This document shows positions 1 through 6,952 of a stretch of 39,580 bases of DNA, piece after piece; positions within the stretch are counted from its first letter, which is position 1, and each line of letters begins with the position of its first letter. Under the pieces are notes generated by a model that saw only the letters and a program-made list of their open reading frames with translations, ran no database searches and was not told the origin of the DNA. The position numbers and the translations under genes are program-made. The stretch spans positions 481,576-521,155 of the forward strand of contig JAGYKD010000003.1 in NCBI GenBank assembly GCA_018401695.1, read 5' to 3'. Origin of the DNA: Flavobacteriales bacterium. GTDB lineage: Bacteria; Bacteroidota; Bacteroidia; CAIKAF01.

Positions 1-1
1 A

Positions 2-592
2 CGGGTAAAAACACCGGGGATTTATGACACCGATTATATTGTAGATATTGAACGCATTCAACCCAATTTATTTCTAGTGGGAGGGGGAATCGACATTTTT
101 CAGAACAGCTTAAGGGGGGATTTGGTGGCGGTGGATTCCAACGGTTTTTTATTGCCCGAGTACTTTCCGGAGCCCGGAATAGATAGCTCTAGGGATTGGC
201 ATAATGGCGTGTGGGAATCCTCTCTATCCGAAGTGAATAGCATTGTGAAAGGTCCCGACGGCATGGTGTATGTGGGAGGGACATTTTTGCAGTATATGGG
301 CCAGGACGTACCTCCGGTATTGCGGTTTAAATGGTCTCCGGCAGGATTGGAGGAGGAGGAACTCCCTTCCGGTCCTTTGTATCCGAATCCCGTAAGCCGT
401 GGAGGTGTTCTGTACCATAGGTCTATAGAATCTCCACTAAAGATTTATTCCATGGATGGGCGTTTGCTTTTAGGTATAGCTCCTGAGGCATTGAAATCGG
501 GCTTCAAAGTGCCCATGGACTGGTCTCCGGGCTTGTATTTTTGGCAAAGCGGCAAGGAAAGCGGGAAGTTGATGGTGAGGGATGAATGGTGA
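2..592 (+). CDS. C-terminal part of a T9SS-sorted propeller-type secreted protein (5' end outside window)
   Basis: The frame is open from the first complete codon in the window, so the gene begins upstream; a GTG at 77 is inside the protein and is not needed as a start. The visible part reads as repeated strand motifs of the delta-60/beta-propeller kind (GGGIDIF...GDLVAVDSNG and MVYVGGTFLQYMG). The last 75 or so residues form a type A T9SS sorting domain: LYPNPVSRGG, then LKIYSMDGRLL, then a closing WSPGLYFWQSGKESGKLMV strand. The protein is therefore expected to cross the outer membrane by the type IX system and be surface-anchored or released. No enzymatic motif is visible. The stop lies directly against a tandem hairpin array and the next gene is convergent. 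The sorting domain is certain; the function of the body is unknown. Confidence 0.85.
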   Translation, partial: RVKTPGIYDTDYIVDIERIQPNLFLVGGGIDIFQNSLRGDLVAVDSNGFLLPEYFPEPGIDSSRDWHNGVWESSLSEVNSIVKGPDGMVYVGGTFLQYMGQDVPPVLRFKWSPAGLEEEELPSGPLYPNPVSRGGVLYHRSIESPLKIYSMDGRLLLGIAPEALKSGFKVPMDWSPGLYFWQSGKESGKLMVRDEW

Positions 593-776
593 ATGGTGAA
601 TGGTGAATGGTTAATGATGAGTGATGAGGTAAAGACGGGATGCCTCCCGTCTCTCGATGATGAGTGATGAGGTAAAGACGGGATGCCTCCCGTCTCTCGA
701 TGATGAGAGATGAGGTAAAGACGGGATGCCTCCCGTCTCTCCATGATGAGGTAAGACGGGATGCCTCCCGTCTCTG
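583..776. repeat. Tandem hairpin array, four copies of AGACGGGATGCCTCCCGTCT
   Basis: Four identical 20-bp inverted repeats (8-bp stem AGACGGGA/TCCCGTCT, loop TGCC) lie at 633-652, 676-695, 719-738 and 754-773. The first three are spaced 43 bp apart and the last 35 bp, separated by ATGATGAGnGATGAGGTAA-type linkers. The array is preceded by a short GGTGAAT repeat starting inside the stop region of the upstream gene. It lies between convergent genes, so it could also terminate transcription. A diverged single copy is at 25904-25923. Confidence 0.92.
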
Positions 777-943
777 GAAGGTCTTTGTGGTGCTATAGGT
801 TTCACGCAAGGTCAGGAAGCGGCAAAAGGGGAGGGCGGTACGGTTTCATTCTCAGACCCTTTCCGGTATTTTTAAAAGTGAAAAACAGTCCATTACTTTG
901 TTTTTACCCATTTTTGAGTCAGTACCGACGGTATCCTAAGGCA
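777..943. other. Intergenic sequence, no gene seen
   Basis: This is the rest of the gap between the hairpin array and the stop of the convergent acetyltransferase gene; with the array the gap is about 350 bp. It contains a GGTTTCACGCAAGG stretch near 798, similar to one at 25681, and otherwise AT-rich sequence. Short reading frames that cross it have no family resemblance or start context. Confidence 0.6.
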
Positions 944-1393
944 TTAAGTCGAATGGTTTAACTCCCATAACTCCCAGGAAGCTCCACCCCAAGCAAAGCC
1001 CTTTTTCAAATAAAAGCCCAAGCGGCGAAGCAGCTTTTTGGAACGCCAATGATCGGCCCGAACTTGTGCCTGTACTTGCTTGGGTCCCTCTGCCATCCAG
1101 GCATTGGTCATAGAGTAGGCTAGGCCCTTTCCGCGCTGCCTTGGGTGGAGACGAAAACGAAGGTCTACGCTTTCTTGATTCGGTTCGAATCTATGAAAGG
1201 CTACCAAGCCTACCGGTTCAAACTTTGAATGGCAAGCCAAATGCCAAGAGTTCAGCCTCACATGTCTAAGCAATGGCTCTCCCCATAAAATGCCATCTGC
1301 GGTAACTTGAAGGGTAAGCGGATCGTTCCAAACTTGTTGCAACCAAGCCAATGACGCTTCTTGCGGGTCAACAAACTGCCAGTTAGAATTCAC
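944..1393 (-). CDS. GNAT-family N-acetyltransferase
   Basis: 149 aa, the usual length of a single GNAT domain. The acetyl-CoA-binding motif A is seen as LRFRLHPRQRGKGLAYSMTN (Q/R-x-x-G-x-G/A pattern) at about residues 77-96. A typical C-terminal strand-helix follows, with SKKLLRRLGFYLKKGFAW (motif B region, 'LGF' turn). The substrate cannot be read from the sequence. The ATG is two bases after the stop of the outer-membrane protein gene at 1396-1920, so the two are almost certainly co-transcribed, although no functional link is obvious. Family assignment is good; the precise role is unknown. Confidence 0.82.
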   Translation of the reverse strand: MNSNWQFVDPQEASLAWLQQVWNDPLTLQVTADGILWGEPLLRHVRLNSWHLACHSKFEPVGLVAFHRFEPNQESVDLRFRLHPRQRGKGLAYSMTNAWMAEGPKQVQAQVRADHWRSKKLLRRLGFYLKKGFAWGGASWELWELNHST

Positions 1394-1395
1394 TT

Positions 1396-1920
1396 CTAAA
1401 AATAATCCAAATTCATGGTAAGCCCAAGTCGAAATTCCATGGCTCCCATTTCTACCACGCCAAACATAAGGCGGTATCTTAGGCCAAATTCAAGGCTGGT
1501 GATGTCTCCAATTTCCATTAAAACGCCCGCTTGCGGTGACACTTGAAAAAAAGCAGTGCCTGTATATAAATCCAGGCCCATTTGGGTTCCGGCATAAGGT
1601 CTAAACAGCGCACCTTCGGGTTTTAAAAAAAACTCAGGACCCACATTCAGGCCAATCAACTGGCCATCTAAATTTCCTTGCTCAAAAAGCAAAAACAGGC
1701 TACCTTCTCCGTTTATATTGAACCAATCGTTAACAAAAAACCGGTTGTTGCCGTAAAACCCAATGCCCCAACCGTCGCCCGTAGCAGAATTAAACCTTCC
1801 GTCGGGAATCATAAACTGAAGCCCTAAGCCCGAATAATTTTGAGCATGAATTTTTTGGGAGATTCCGAGGCAAAAAAGAATGAAAATCCCTGTTATGAAT
1901 GCGCGGAAAGGCCTTAGCAT
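1396..1920 (-). CDS. Small outer-membrane beta-barrel protein
   Basis: 174 aa with a cleavable signal peptide (FITGIFILFCLGISQKIHA, cleavage after AHA/HAQ around residue 27). Alternating hydrophobic/aromatic strands follow, such as GWGIGFYGNNRFF, GEGSLFLLF, LIGLNVGPEFFL, RPYAGTQMGLDL and SLEFGLRYRLMFG. The protein ends in Phe (TMNLDYF), the usual barrel C-terminus recognised by BAM. This is the build of the OmpA/OmpW-like 'outer membrane beta-barrel' families of Bacteroidota. It is the first gene of a two-gene unit with the acetyltransferase. No substrate can be inferred. Confidence 0.78.
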   Translation of the reverse strand: MLRPFRAFITGIFILFCLGISQKIHAQNYSGLGLQFMIPDGRFNSATGDGWGIGFYGNNRFFVNDWFNINGEGSLFLLFEQGNLDGQLIGLNVGPEFFLKPEGALFRPYAGTQMGLDLYTGTAFFQVSPQAGVLMEIGDITSLEFGLRYRLMFGVVEMGAMEFRLGLTMNLDYF

Positions 1921-1984
1921 GGAGCTAAGATACGCAAAGGAGCAGGATAGGGCAGAAGCCGCAATTTTTTCTTAATTTAAGCAC

Positions 1985-2461
1985 GTGCAAAGTGCTAAAA
2001 ATCCAAGATTTGAATCCTTGTTGCAGGCTTATGGTGAGAGCCATCAAAATTCTTTCAATAAAGCCGTGCATTGGTGGTGTGTTCCTTTAATCTTCTTTTC
2101 CATTTTTGGTTTGGTGGCTTGCATTCCGGTCCCTTCGTTTTTTCCGGACGGCCTGCACTGGGCCAATGTGGTATTGGTTTTGGTCCTGTTGTATTACGCT
2201 TGGCTTTCTCCTTTGCTCGCCCTTGGTTTTTTGTTCTTTGGAGGTTTGGTAGCTTTGGGAAATCAACAATTGCTGAGCTACGGCAGGGCGTATCTATTGA
2301 CCTTTTCCTTGCTTGTTTTTTTCCTGGCTTGGGCCGGTCAATTTGCAGGCCATGCCGTGGAAGGAAAGAAGCCTTCGTTTTTAAAAGACATTCAGTTTTT
2401 GTTGATAGGACCTGCCTGGCTCATGCATTTTATTTTAAAGAAACTGCGTTTGCCCTATTAA
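1985..2461 (+). CDS. DUF962 / Mpo1-like multi-spanning membrane protein
   Basis: 158 aa, GTG start at 1985 (no in-frame ATG early in the protein). It has the DUF962 layout: an N-terminal YGESHQNSFNKAVHWWCVP segment with two conserved His, several hydrophobic helices (about 30-50, 60-85, 100-120), then GQFAGHAVEGKKPS, and a last helix with IGPAWLMHFIL. Yeast Mpo1 of this family is an iron-dependent dioxygenase in alpha-oxidation of 2-hydroxy fatty acids; the His positions above are the candidate metal ligands. The bacterial role is largely untested. It ends 6 bp from the stop of the convergent broken reductase gene. Confidence 0.85.
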   Translation: MQSAKNPRFESLLQAYGESHQNSFNKAVHWWCVPLIFFSIFGLVACIPVPSFFPDGLHWANVVLVLVLLYYAWLSPLLALGFLFFGGLVALGNQQLLSYGRAYLLTFSLLVFFLAWAGQFAGHAVEGKKPSFLKDIQFLLIGPAWLMHFILKKLRLPY

Positions 2462-2467
2462 ACCCGC

Positions 2468-3248
2468 TTACCAACTTACAAAAGGCATGGCTTGAGGGTA
2501 ATCAAAGGCCTCGGTTTGGCTTATCAAGTAATTGGCCAAGTCCTCTCGGGAAATTTTTGTGCTGCCATTCACACCAACCCAACCCACGCGGTATTGATTT
2601 TTTTCAGGGCCATCCACCAATCTGGGAGCTCTAACAATGGTCCATTCCAGCCCACTGCTTTTTAAAACTGTGGCATGGTCTTCGGCATCGCGGAGCACAT
2701 GTGGAACCGCCAATTTCATAATTCCACGGATGAGCAAATCGGGCAGTTTGGGTTGGTCTTTTTCAGGGAAAGGCAATCCTCCTCCCGATAAAGAAAGGAT
2801 GCGTGAAACCCCGGCACTTTTCATGGCTTGAACAAGGTTGGAAGTGCCTAAGCTTTGAATATCTTTTGGGCCACCTTTAACTTGACCAAATACATTAAGA
2901 GACTGTTGATGCGACGCTATTCTGGCGGCAACTTGGCGTTGCAGTCAAATATCAAGGTCCTCATTTACAATTAGTAAACTGCGGCCTTTCTATTTGCCTG
3001 CGCCTTAATTTGCCTTGAAAACGCAACGCATCAACAGTCTCATTAAATACTAAGGAAGTGCCATGCACCAATGCATGTAAAGAGTTTAGGTCTAAGACAT
3101 CTCCCTTTACCCAGGTTAGCTTAGGGTGCTGTAGTTCGATTTTGTCGGGGTTTCGGTAAAGGCCACGCACACTGTGCCCTTGATTTAATAGTTTTTCTAC
3201 CACAAGGATGCCTGTTCTTCCGGTGGCACCGGTAATGGCTATATGCAT
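2468..3248 (-). pseudogene. NmrA-like NAD(P)H-binding oxidoreductase, interrupted by a 143-bp insertion
   Basis: The N-terminal part starts at the ATG at 3248 (MHIAITGATGRTGILVVEK, a Rossmann GATGRTG loop) and runs to GTSLVFN. There the MITE-like element 2899-3041 enters, and its sequence brings a stop at 2961. The C-terminal part resumes as VFGQVKGGPKDIQSLGTSNL and continues with VSRILSLSGGG, WTIVRAPRLVDGP and YPQAMPFVSW. Deleting the element and one ATTAA duplication (148 bp) gives an unbroken 210-codon frame joined at LVFN-VFGQV. This is the normal length of an NmrA/SDR-a family reductase. It is divergent from the HxlR regulator gene, a common pairing in which the regulator controls the reductase. 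In this genome the gene is expected to be inactive. Confidence 0.93.
2899..3041 (-). mobile_element. MITE-like element copy 1 (143 bp), inserted in the reductase gene
   Basis: Terminal inverted repeats are perfect over 15 bp: GAGACTGTTGATGCG at 2899-2913 and its complement at 3027-3041. The element is flanked by the 5-bp direct duplication ATTAA (2894-2898 and 3042-3046). It has no coding capacity. Read on the minus strand it aligns without gaps to the copy at 25752-25894, with 121 of 143 bases the same by hand count. It contains a small internal hairpin TTTAC-TAATT-GTAAA. Confidence 0.93.
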
Positions 3249-3281
3249 AACTTTTATTTTCAAAATTAAGGCAATCCATTG

Positions 3282-3318
3282 TTGCTAACTAAAGTTGTAG
3301 TACCTACCTTTAGGTTAG
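3282..3318 (+). promoter_or_regulatory. HxlR operon promoter overlapping an inverted-repeat operator candidate
   Basis: TTG at 3282-3284 and TACCTTTA at 3305-3312 (20-nt spacer) fit the Bacteroidota -33/-7 pattern. They are overlaid by the inverted repeat CTAACTAAAG (3285-3294) and CTTTAGGTTAG (3308-3318), a plausible HxlR dimer site. Its position between the regulator and the divergent reductase suggests control of both, including autoregulation. The operator role is inferred. Confidence 0.5.
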
Positions 3319-3327
3319 TAATTTAAT

Positions 3328-3478
3328 TTGCCGCCCGGACCGGTGCGAAAACCCCGGATGGGCAAGGGCTTTGGGCAGCCGTGCCTGCTCGGGGCGGCGC
3401 GCAGCAAGCCCCCGGGCAGGCCGGATGCCCTAGCCCTTGGCCACCGGAGTTGCAGCGAGGGCCGGAAATGCGGCCCAA
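3328..3478 (+). repeat. GC-rich intergenic element A
   Basis: About 150 bp, far more GC-rich than its surroundings, rich in short stems (for example GGCCGGAAATGCGGCC at the right end) and ending in CCCAAAACAC. It resembles the element at 14905-15062 in its start (GCCGCCCGGA versus GGCGCCCGGA), its middle (GGGCGG-x-GCGCA-GCAAGCCCC) and its end (GCCGGAwA-GCGsCCCAAAA). If the promoter at 3282-3312 is used, this element forms the 5' leader of the HxlR mRNA. Confidence 0.6.
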
Positions 3479-3490
3479 AACACAAAGAAA

Positions 3491-3820
3491 ATGAAGGTAA
3501 GTCCCTCTTGTCCCATCCGAACCACCCTTGAAATGTTGGGCGGTAAATGGGCCTTTCTTATTTTGCATGCCTTGCATGCGTCGCCTATGCGTTTTGGGGC
3601 TTTGAACAAGGCCATTCCGGACATTAGTGAAAAAATGCTGGCTCAGGAGCTTAAACGTTTGGCAGATAACGGTTTGGTGGAGCGGAAGAATTATGGAGAA
3701 GTACCTCCGAAGGTAGATTACCGGCTCACCAATCTGGGAAAAGAGGCCCATGCCCTTATTACCCCGATTCGAGCATTTGGCTTGCGTTATTTGGATTATT
3801 TAAAACAAGACCAGTTATGA
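3491..3820 (+). CDS. HxlR-family winged-helix transcriptional regulator
   Basis: 109 aa from the ATG at 3491; a longer frame runs upstream through GC-rich element A but has no family resemblance there. The signature is complete: CPIRTTLEMLGGKWAFLIL at the N-terminus (conserved Cys and GGKW), RFGALNKAIPDISEKMLAQEL as the recognition helix region, GLVERKNYGEVPPKVDYRLT as the wing, and a C-terminal dimer helix. HxlR proteins often sense aldehydes, quinones or hypochlorite through the N-terminal Cys (here in SPSCP) and control a neighbouring oxidoreductase. The stop overlaps the next ATG (ATGA), so it is translationally coupled to the aldehyde dehydrogenase. The divergent reductase target is broken in this genome. 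Confidence 0.93.
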   Translation: MKVSPSCPIRTTLEMLGGKWAFLILHALHASPMRFGALNKAIPDISEKMLAQELKRLADNGLVERKNYGEVPPKVDYRLTNLGKEAHALITPIRAFGLRYLDYLKQDQL

Positions 3821-5205
3821 ACCCACATATTTCAGCCATTTTAGAGGCACAACAGGAGGCCTTTGCCGTGCCGGAGTTCAGGAGCTATGCCCGACGGTTG
3901 GATCGATTAAAGCGCCTAAGAAAGGGATTAAGGCAAAGAGAATCTGCCTTGGCAGAGGCTTTAAAAAAAGATTTAGGAAAATCGGGATTGGAATCTTGGA
4001 TGACCGAGTTTTCGGTAATTGAGGCTTCCATTACACAAGCTGAACGTGAGCTTAAGCATTGGATGCGTCCAAAACCTTTGAGCGGGGGACTGTTGATTTG
4101 GCCGGGCAATGCCCGTTTGATTCCTCAGCCCAAGGGTCAAGTGCTTATTTTATCGCCCTGGAACTATCCGGTGCAGTTGCTTTTGGTGCCTTTGGTAGCG
4201 GCTTTGGCAGCAGGAAACACAGCCTTGCTTAAGCCTTCGGAAATGGTCCCCAATGTTTCGTCGGAATTGGCCGGCTTAATTAAGGACTGTTTTGCGCCTG
4301 AGGAGGTAGCCCTTTATGAAGGAGGGCCGGAAACGGCTAAGGCTCTGACTCAGTTGCCTTTGAATCACATCTTTTTTACGGGAAGCAGCAGGGTAGGGCA
4401 ATTGGTGTATGAGGCTGCTGCCAAGCAACTGATTCCGGTTACTTTGGAACTGGGTGGGAAGAACCCGGTTTGGATGGACGAGACCGCAGAAGTTTGGACC
4501 TCTGTACGTCGGCTGTTTTGGAGCAAAGCTTTGAATGCCGGACAAACCTGTTTGGCGCCCAACCTTTTGATGGCCCCACTAGCTTTGAAGGAAAAAATAG
4601 TGGAAGCATGGAATGCTTGTTGTCAAGACAGGTTTGGGGGTAGCTTAGACCTGGCCGAAGACTTGGGAAGTATCGTAAATAGCGAACATTTTGACCGTAT
4701 GCAAGCGCTTTTAAGTCAGGGTAAACCATTGACTAAGTTGGAATTAGACCCCGAAACAAGGCGGATACTCCCTGTGCTACTTGAGGTGGAAATAGCACCG
4801 AGTGAAGAGGTGTTTGGTCCCATTTTGCCGGTGCAATGGTATAGTCCTGAGGAGTCCGAAAGCAGGTGGAAGGCCATGGAAGCACAAACCCGCCAAGAGG
4901 GTCCTTTGGCGGCCTATTTGTTCAGCAAGTCCAAGGCCAAGAAAAAAGCCTTCAGGTATGGCATTCGTTCGGGAGGGGCCTGCATAAACGATACCACCTT
5001 GCAGTTTACCGTTTCTGATGCGCCGTTTGGTGGGGTTGGCCATAGCGGCATGGGAGCTTACCATGGGCGCTATGGTTTTGAGGCATTTTCGCACCTGCGT
5101 ACGGTGGTAAGCCGTAAGTTCTTCTTTGATTTGCCGGGTAGATTCAATCCCGGTGCTTTTCCGGAGACTTGGATAAAAAAAATCATCGCTTTCTTGATGC
5201 ATTAA
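3817..5205 (+). CDS. Aldehyde dehydrogenase (class 3-like)
   Basis: 462 aa, typical of the short class 3/fatty aldehyde dehydrogenase group. It oxidises aldehydes to carboxylates with NAD(P)+. Key residues are visible: the SPWNYP oxyanion Asn (116), the GSSRVG nucleotide loop (189-194), the ELGGK general-base Glu (211) and the catalytic Cys in NAGQTCLAPN (245). EVFGPILPV follows, and near the C-terminus the class 3 motif SGMGAYHGRYGFEAFSH. The start overlaps the HxlR stop by four bases, so expression is probably regulator-linked and aldehyde-induced (inference). The last 26 bases of the gene are part of a long hairpin that is probably its terminator. The actual aldehyde substrate is not evident. 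Confidence 0.95.
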   Translation: MNPHISAILEAQQEAFAVPEFRSYARRLDRLKRLRKGLRQRESALAEALKKDLGKSGLESWMTEFSVIEASITQAERELKHWMRPKPLSGGLLIWPGNARLIPQPKGQVLILSPWNYPVQLLLVPLVAALAAGNTALLKPSEMVPNVSSELAGLIKDCFAPEEVALYEGGPETAKALTQLPLNHIFFTGSSRVGQLVYEAAAKQLIPVTLELGGKNPVWMDETAEVWTSVRRLFWSKALNAGQTCLAPNLLMAPLALKEKIVEAWNACCQDRFGGSLDLAEDLGSIVNSEHFDRMQALLSQGKPLTKLELDPETRRILPVLLEVEIAPSEEVFGPILPVQWYSPEESESRWKAMEAQTRQEGPLAAYLFSKSKAKKKAFRYGIRSGGACINDTTLQFTVSDAPFGGVGHSGMGAYHGRYGFEAFSHLRTVVSRKFFFDLPGRFNPGAFPETWIKKIIAFLMH

Positions 5206-5219
5206 GAAAGCGATGATTT
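5180..5219. terminator. Bidirectional hairpin terminator between ALDH and tRNA-Ala
   Basis: A perfect 16-bp inverted repeat (5180-5195 and 5204-5219) has an 8-nt loop, A-run on the left and T-run on the right. The ALDH stop codon (TAA, 5203-5205) lies at the loop/right-arm junction. It serves the plus-strand ALDH and the minus-strand tRNA, which converge here. Confidence 0.8.
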
Positions 5220-5223
5220 GGAG

Positions 5224-5297
5224 TGGAGCATAACGGAGTCGAACCGATGACCTCTACAATGCCATTGTAGCGCTCTAGCCAGCTGAGCTAATGCCCC
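5224..5297 (-). tRNA. tRNA-Ala (anticodon GGC)
   Basis: 74 nt on the minus strand. Acceptor GGGGCAT pairs with ATGCTCC (one G-U pair), discriminator A. The D-arm is GCTC-AGCTGGCTA-GAGC. Anticodon stem CTACA/TGTAG encloses loop ATGGCAT, giving anticodon GGC (reads GCC/GCU Ala). The T-arm ATCGG-TTCGACT-CCGTT has one T-T mismatch in the stem. CCA is not encoded. Confidence 0.95.
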
Positions 5298-5318
5298 AAT
5301 TTTTGTTAAAGAGCGGTG

Positions 5319-5349
5319 CAAAGCTAATTATTTATCATTTTTGTGCAAA
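5319..5349 (-). promoter_or_regulatory. Promoter of tRNA-Ala
   Basis: On the minus strand, TTTG (5349-5346), a 19-nt spacer and TAGCTTTG (5326-5319) match the Bacteroidota -33/-7 consensus. Transcription would start about 15 nt before the tRNA 5' end. Confidence 0.7.
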
Positions 5350-5357
5350 TTTAATTT

Positions 5358-6239
5358 ATGCCTGACGCAAATTTTACCCATGCTGTACAAGCTTTGTTGG
5401 AACAAAAGCTATCGATGCCGGTCAACGTTCTTGAAATGCCCCAAATGCGTGGGGGAAGCATAAATACCGCCCGCAGGGTACGTACAGATCAAGGCACCTT
5501 TTTCTTGAAGCACAACAATTCTGCCGATTATCCCCGGATGTTTCATTTGGAGCAAAAGGGCTTGGATCTGTTGCGTTCTGTCGGCGTTTTTAGAATTCCA
5601 GAAGTCATTGGTGTCACTGAAACGGGTGGGGAGGATGTGTTGGTATTGGAAATGATTGATGCGGGCACGCCTCATTTTGATTTTTGGGTTGATTTTGGTC
5701 GTCAGTTGGCTGCTATGCACCGAAATAGTAACCCACAGTTCGGTTTAGATTACGACAATTACATGGGCTCTTTGCCTCAGAACAATACGTTTAGAGACAG
5801 TTGGGCGGCATTTATGGGTGAACATCGTTTGTTGCCTATTTTAAAGAAGGCTGTGGATTCAGGCAAGGCAGAACCTGAATTGATTGCTCCCATGGAGCGG
5901 TTGGTGGCTCGATTACCGGAAATATTTCCGGAAGAAAAGCCGGCCTTATTGCATGGGGATTTATGGAGCGGGAATTTCATGGCCGACCTAAGCGGAGAGC
6001 CTGTGCTTTTTGATCCGGCAGTATATTATGGGCACCGCGAAATGGACTTGGCCATGAGTCGATTGTTTGGAGGCTTTGAACCGGCTTTTTATCATGCCTA
6101 TCAAGAGGAATGGCCTTTAGAAAAGGGTTGGGAAGAGCGTGTAGCCCTTTGCAATTTATATCCCTTGTTGGTGCATGTGCAGCTTTTTGTAGGCAGTTAT
6201 GTGCAATCGGTGCGCAACATTTTGGCGCGTTTCAAATAG
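5358..6239 (+). CDS. Fructosamine-3-kinase family protein
   Basis: 293 aa, matching the usual ~290 aa of fructosamine/ketosamine-3-kinases within the aminoglycoside phosphotransferase-like fold. Visible features: GGSINTARRV near 32-41, ATP-site Lys in TFFLKHN (51), the catalytic LLHGDLWSGNFM loop (HGD at 199-201), the metal-binding LFDPAVYYGHREMDLAMS (Asp 219), and the C-terminal YPLLVHVQLFVGSY helix. These enzymes phosphorylate sugar adducts on protein amines, destabilising them and repairing glycation; some bacterial members act on ribulosamines. It is a stand-alone gene, convergent with recO 3 bp away. The family is clear; the exact sugar is not. Confidence 0.9.
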   Translation: MPDANFTHAVQALLEQKLSMPVNVLEMPQMRGGSINTARRVRTDQGTFFLKHNNSADYPRMFHLEQKGLDLLRSVGVFRIPEVIGVTETGGEDVLVLEMIDAGTPHFDFWVDFGRQLAAMHRNSNPQFGLDYDNYMGSLPQNNTFRDSWAAFMGEHRLLPILKKAVDSGKAEPELIAPMERLVARLPEIFPEEKPALLHGDLWSGNFMADLSGEPVLFDPAVYYGHREMDLAMSRLFGGFEPAFYHAYQEEWPLEKGWEERVALCNLYPLLVHVQLFVGSYVQSVRNILARFK

Positions 6240-6242
6240 CTT

Positions 6243-6950
6243 TTATTCTTGAGCTAAAACCAAGTGGCTTTTTATGCTTCGGCTGCCCAAAACATGGTAT
6301 TCCAGGTAGTTAACCATGGCTTGGAGCAGCGACCTCCGCTCATCTAAAGCCGCCTCATAAGCTTGTCCCAGAAGCAAATTTGCAAAGCAACCGGCAATTC
6401 GGGGGCTCATTTCAAAACTAGGGTCTGCTCTAGGGTTGGAGGGCACAAAGGATTGCAAAGGAATAGAAAAGCCCATGCCCAAGGCATAACGGGAAGCATC
6501 CGGCCCTACACCGGACCATTGAATCAATTCAGCGGTGAAGCTCAAAGGAAGTTGGGCCGGAGGAACTGCTTTGCTTAAGCAAAGCTTCAGGTATTTTTGA
6601 GCAAGCAGGTATAAGTCGGTATCGGCATGGTGTTCTGCGGTAATTTTTTGAAGCACTTCTCCCATAAACATGCATAAAGCTCCCTGGACCGGTCCGGCCA
6701 TGGCAGGGGAAAGACCATCCAACAACTGGAAGTTTGAGGCGTAGGGAAGCTTTGCTTTAGCTTGAGGACTGCTTTCAAACTCCACTAAGGTCATTACCTG
6801 AAGAAGTCCGGCAATTTTTTTTCGTTGCGAGGCGCTCAATCTAACGGCATAATCGTTTTTTTCGCCTTGTTCTTGGAGCACCGAAACAATACAACCCTGA
6901 TCCCCAAAGCGGACTTGACGCAAAACAATACCCCGACAAGTTAGCCGCAT
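6243..6950 (-). CDS. recO: DNA repair protein RecO
   Basis: 235 aa from the ATG at 6950; frames extending upstream of it overlap porZ and were rejected. The N-terminal OB-fold begins MRLTCRGIVLRQVRFGDQGCIVSVLQEQGE. It is followed by the helical RecO C-terminal domain (VQGALCMFMGEVLQKITAE, LYLLAQKYLKLCL, NLLLGQAYEAALDERRSLLQAMVNYLEYHV). RecO anneals ssDNA and loads RecA with RecR (RecFOR pathway). The start is two bases after the porZ stop, so both are in one transcript. The order porZ-recO agrees with my recollection of other Bacteroidota genomes. Confidence 0.92.
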   Translation of the reverse strand: MRLTCRGIVLRQVRFGDQGCIVSVLQEQGEKNDYAVRLSASQRKKIAGLLQVMTLVEFESSPQAKAKLPYASNFQLLDGLSPAMAGPVQGALCMFMGEVLQKITAEHHADTDLYLLAQKYLKLCLSKAVPPAQLPLSFTAELIQWSGVGPDASRYALGMGFSIPLQSFVPSNPRADPSFEMSPRIAGCFANLLLGQAYEAALDERRSLLQAMVNYLEYHVLGSRSIKSHLVLAQE

Positions 6951-6952
6951 GC

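Noticed and set aside
445-809. Several overlapping minus-strand frames with REASRLYLI-type repeats
   Set aside because: They are translations of the tandem hairpin array; sequence is repetitive in all frames and has no start context.
3323-3751. Minus-strand frame opposite the HxlR gene
   Set aside because: It is a shadow of the HxlR gene and GC-rich element A.
5224-5297. Doubt that the tRNA is functional because of a T-T mismatch in the T-stem
   Set aside because: All other stems pair, the anticodon loop is normal and a consensus promoter precedes it; one mismatch is tolerated.
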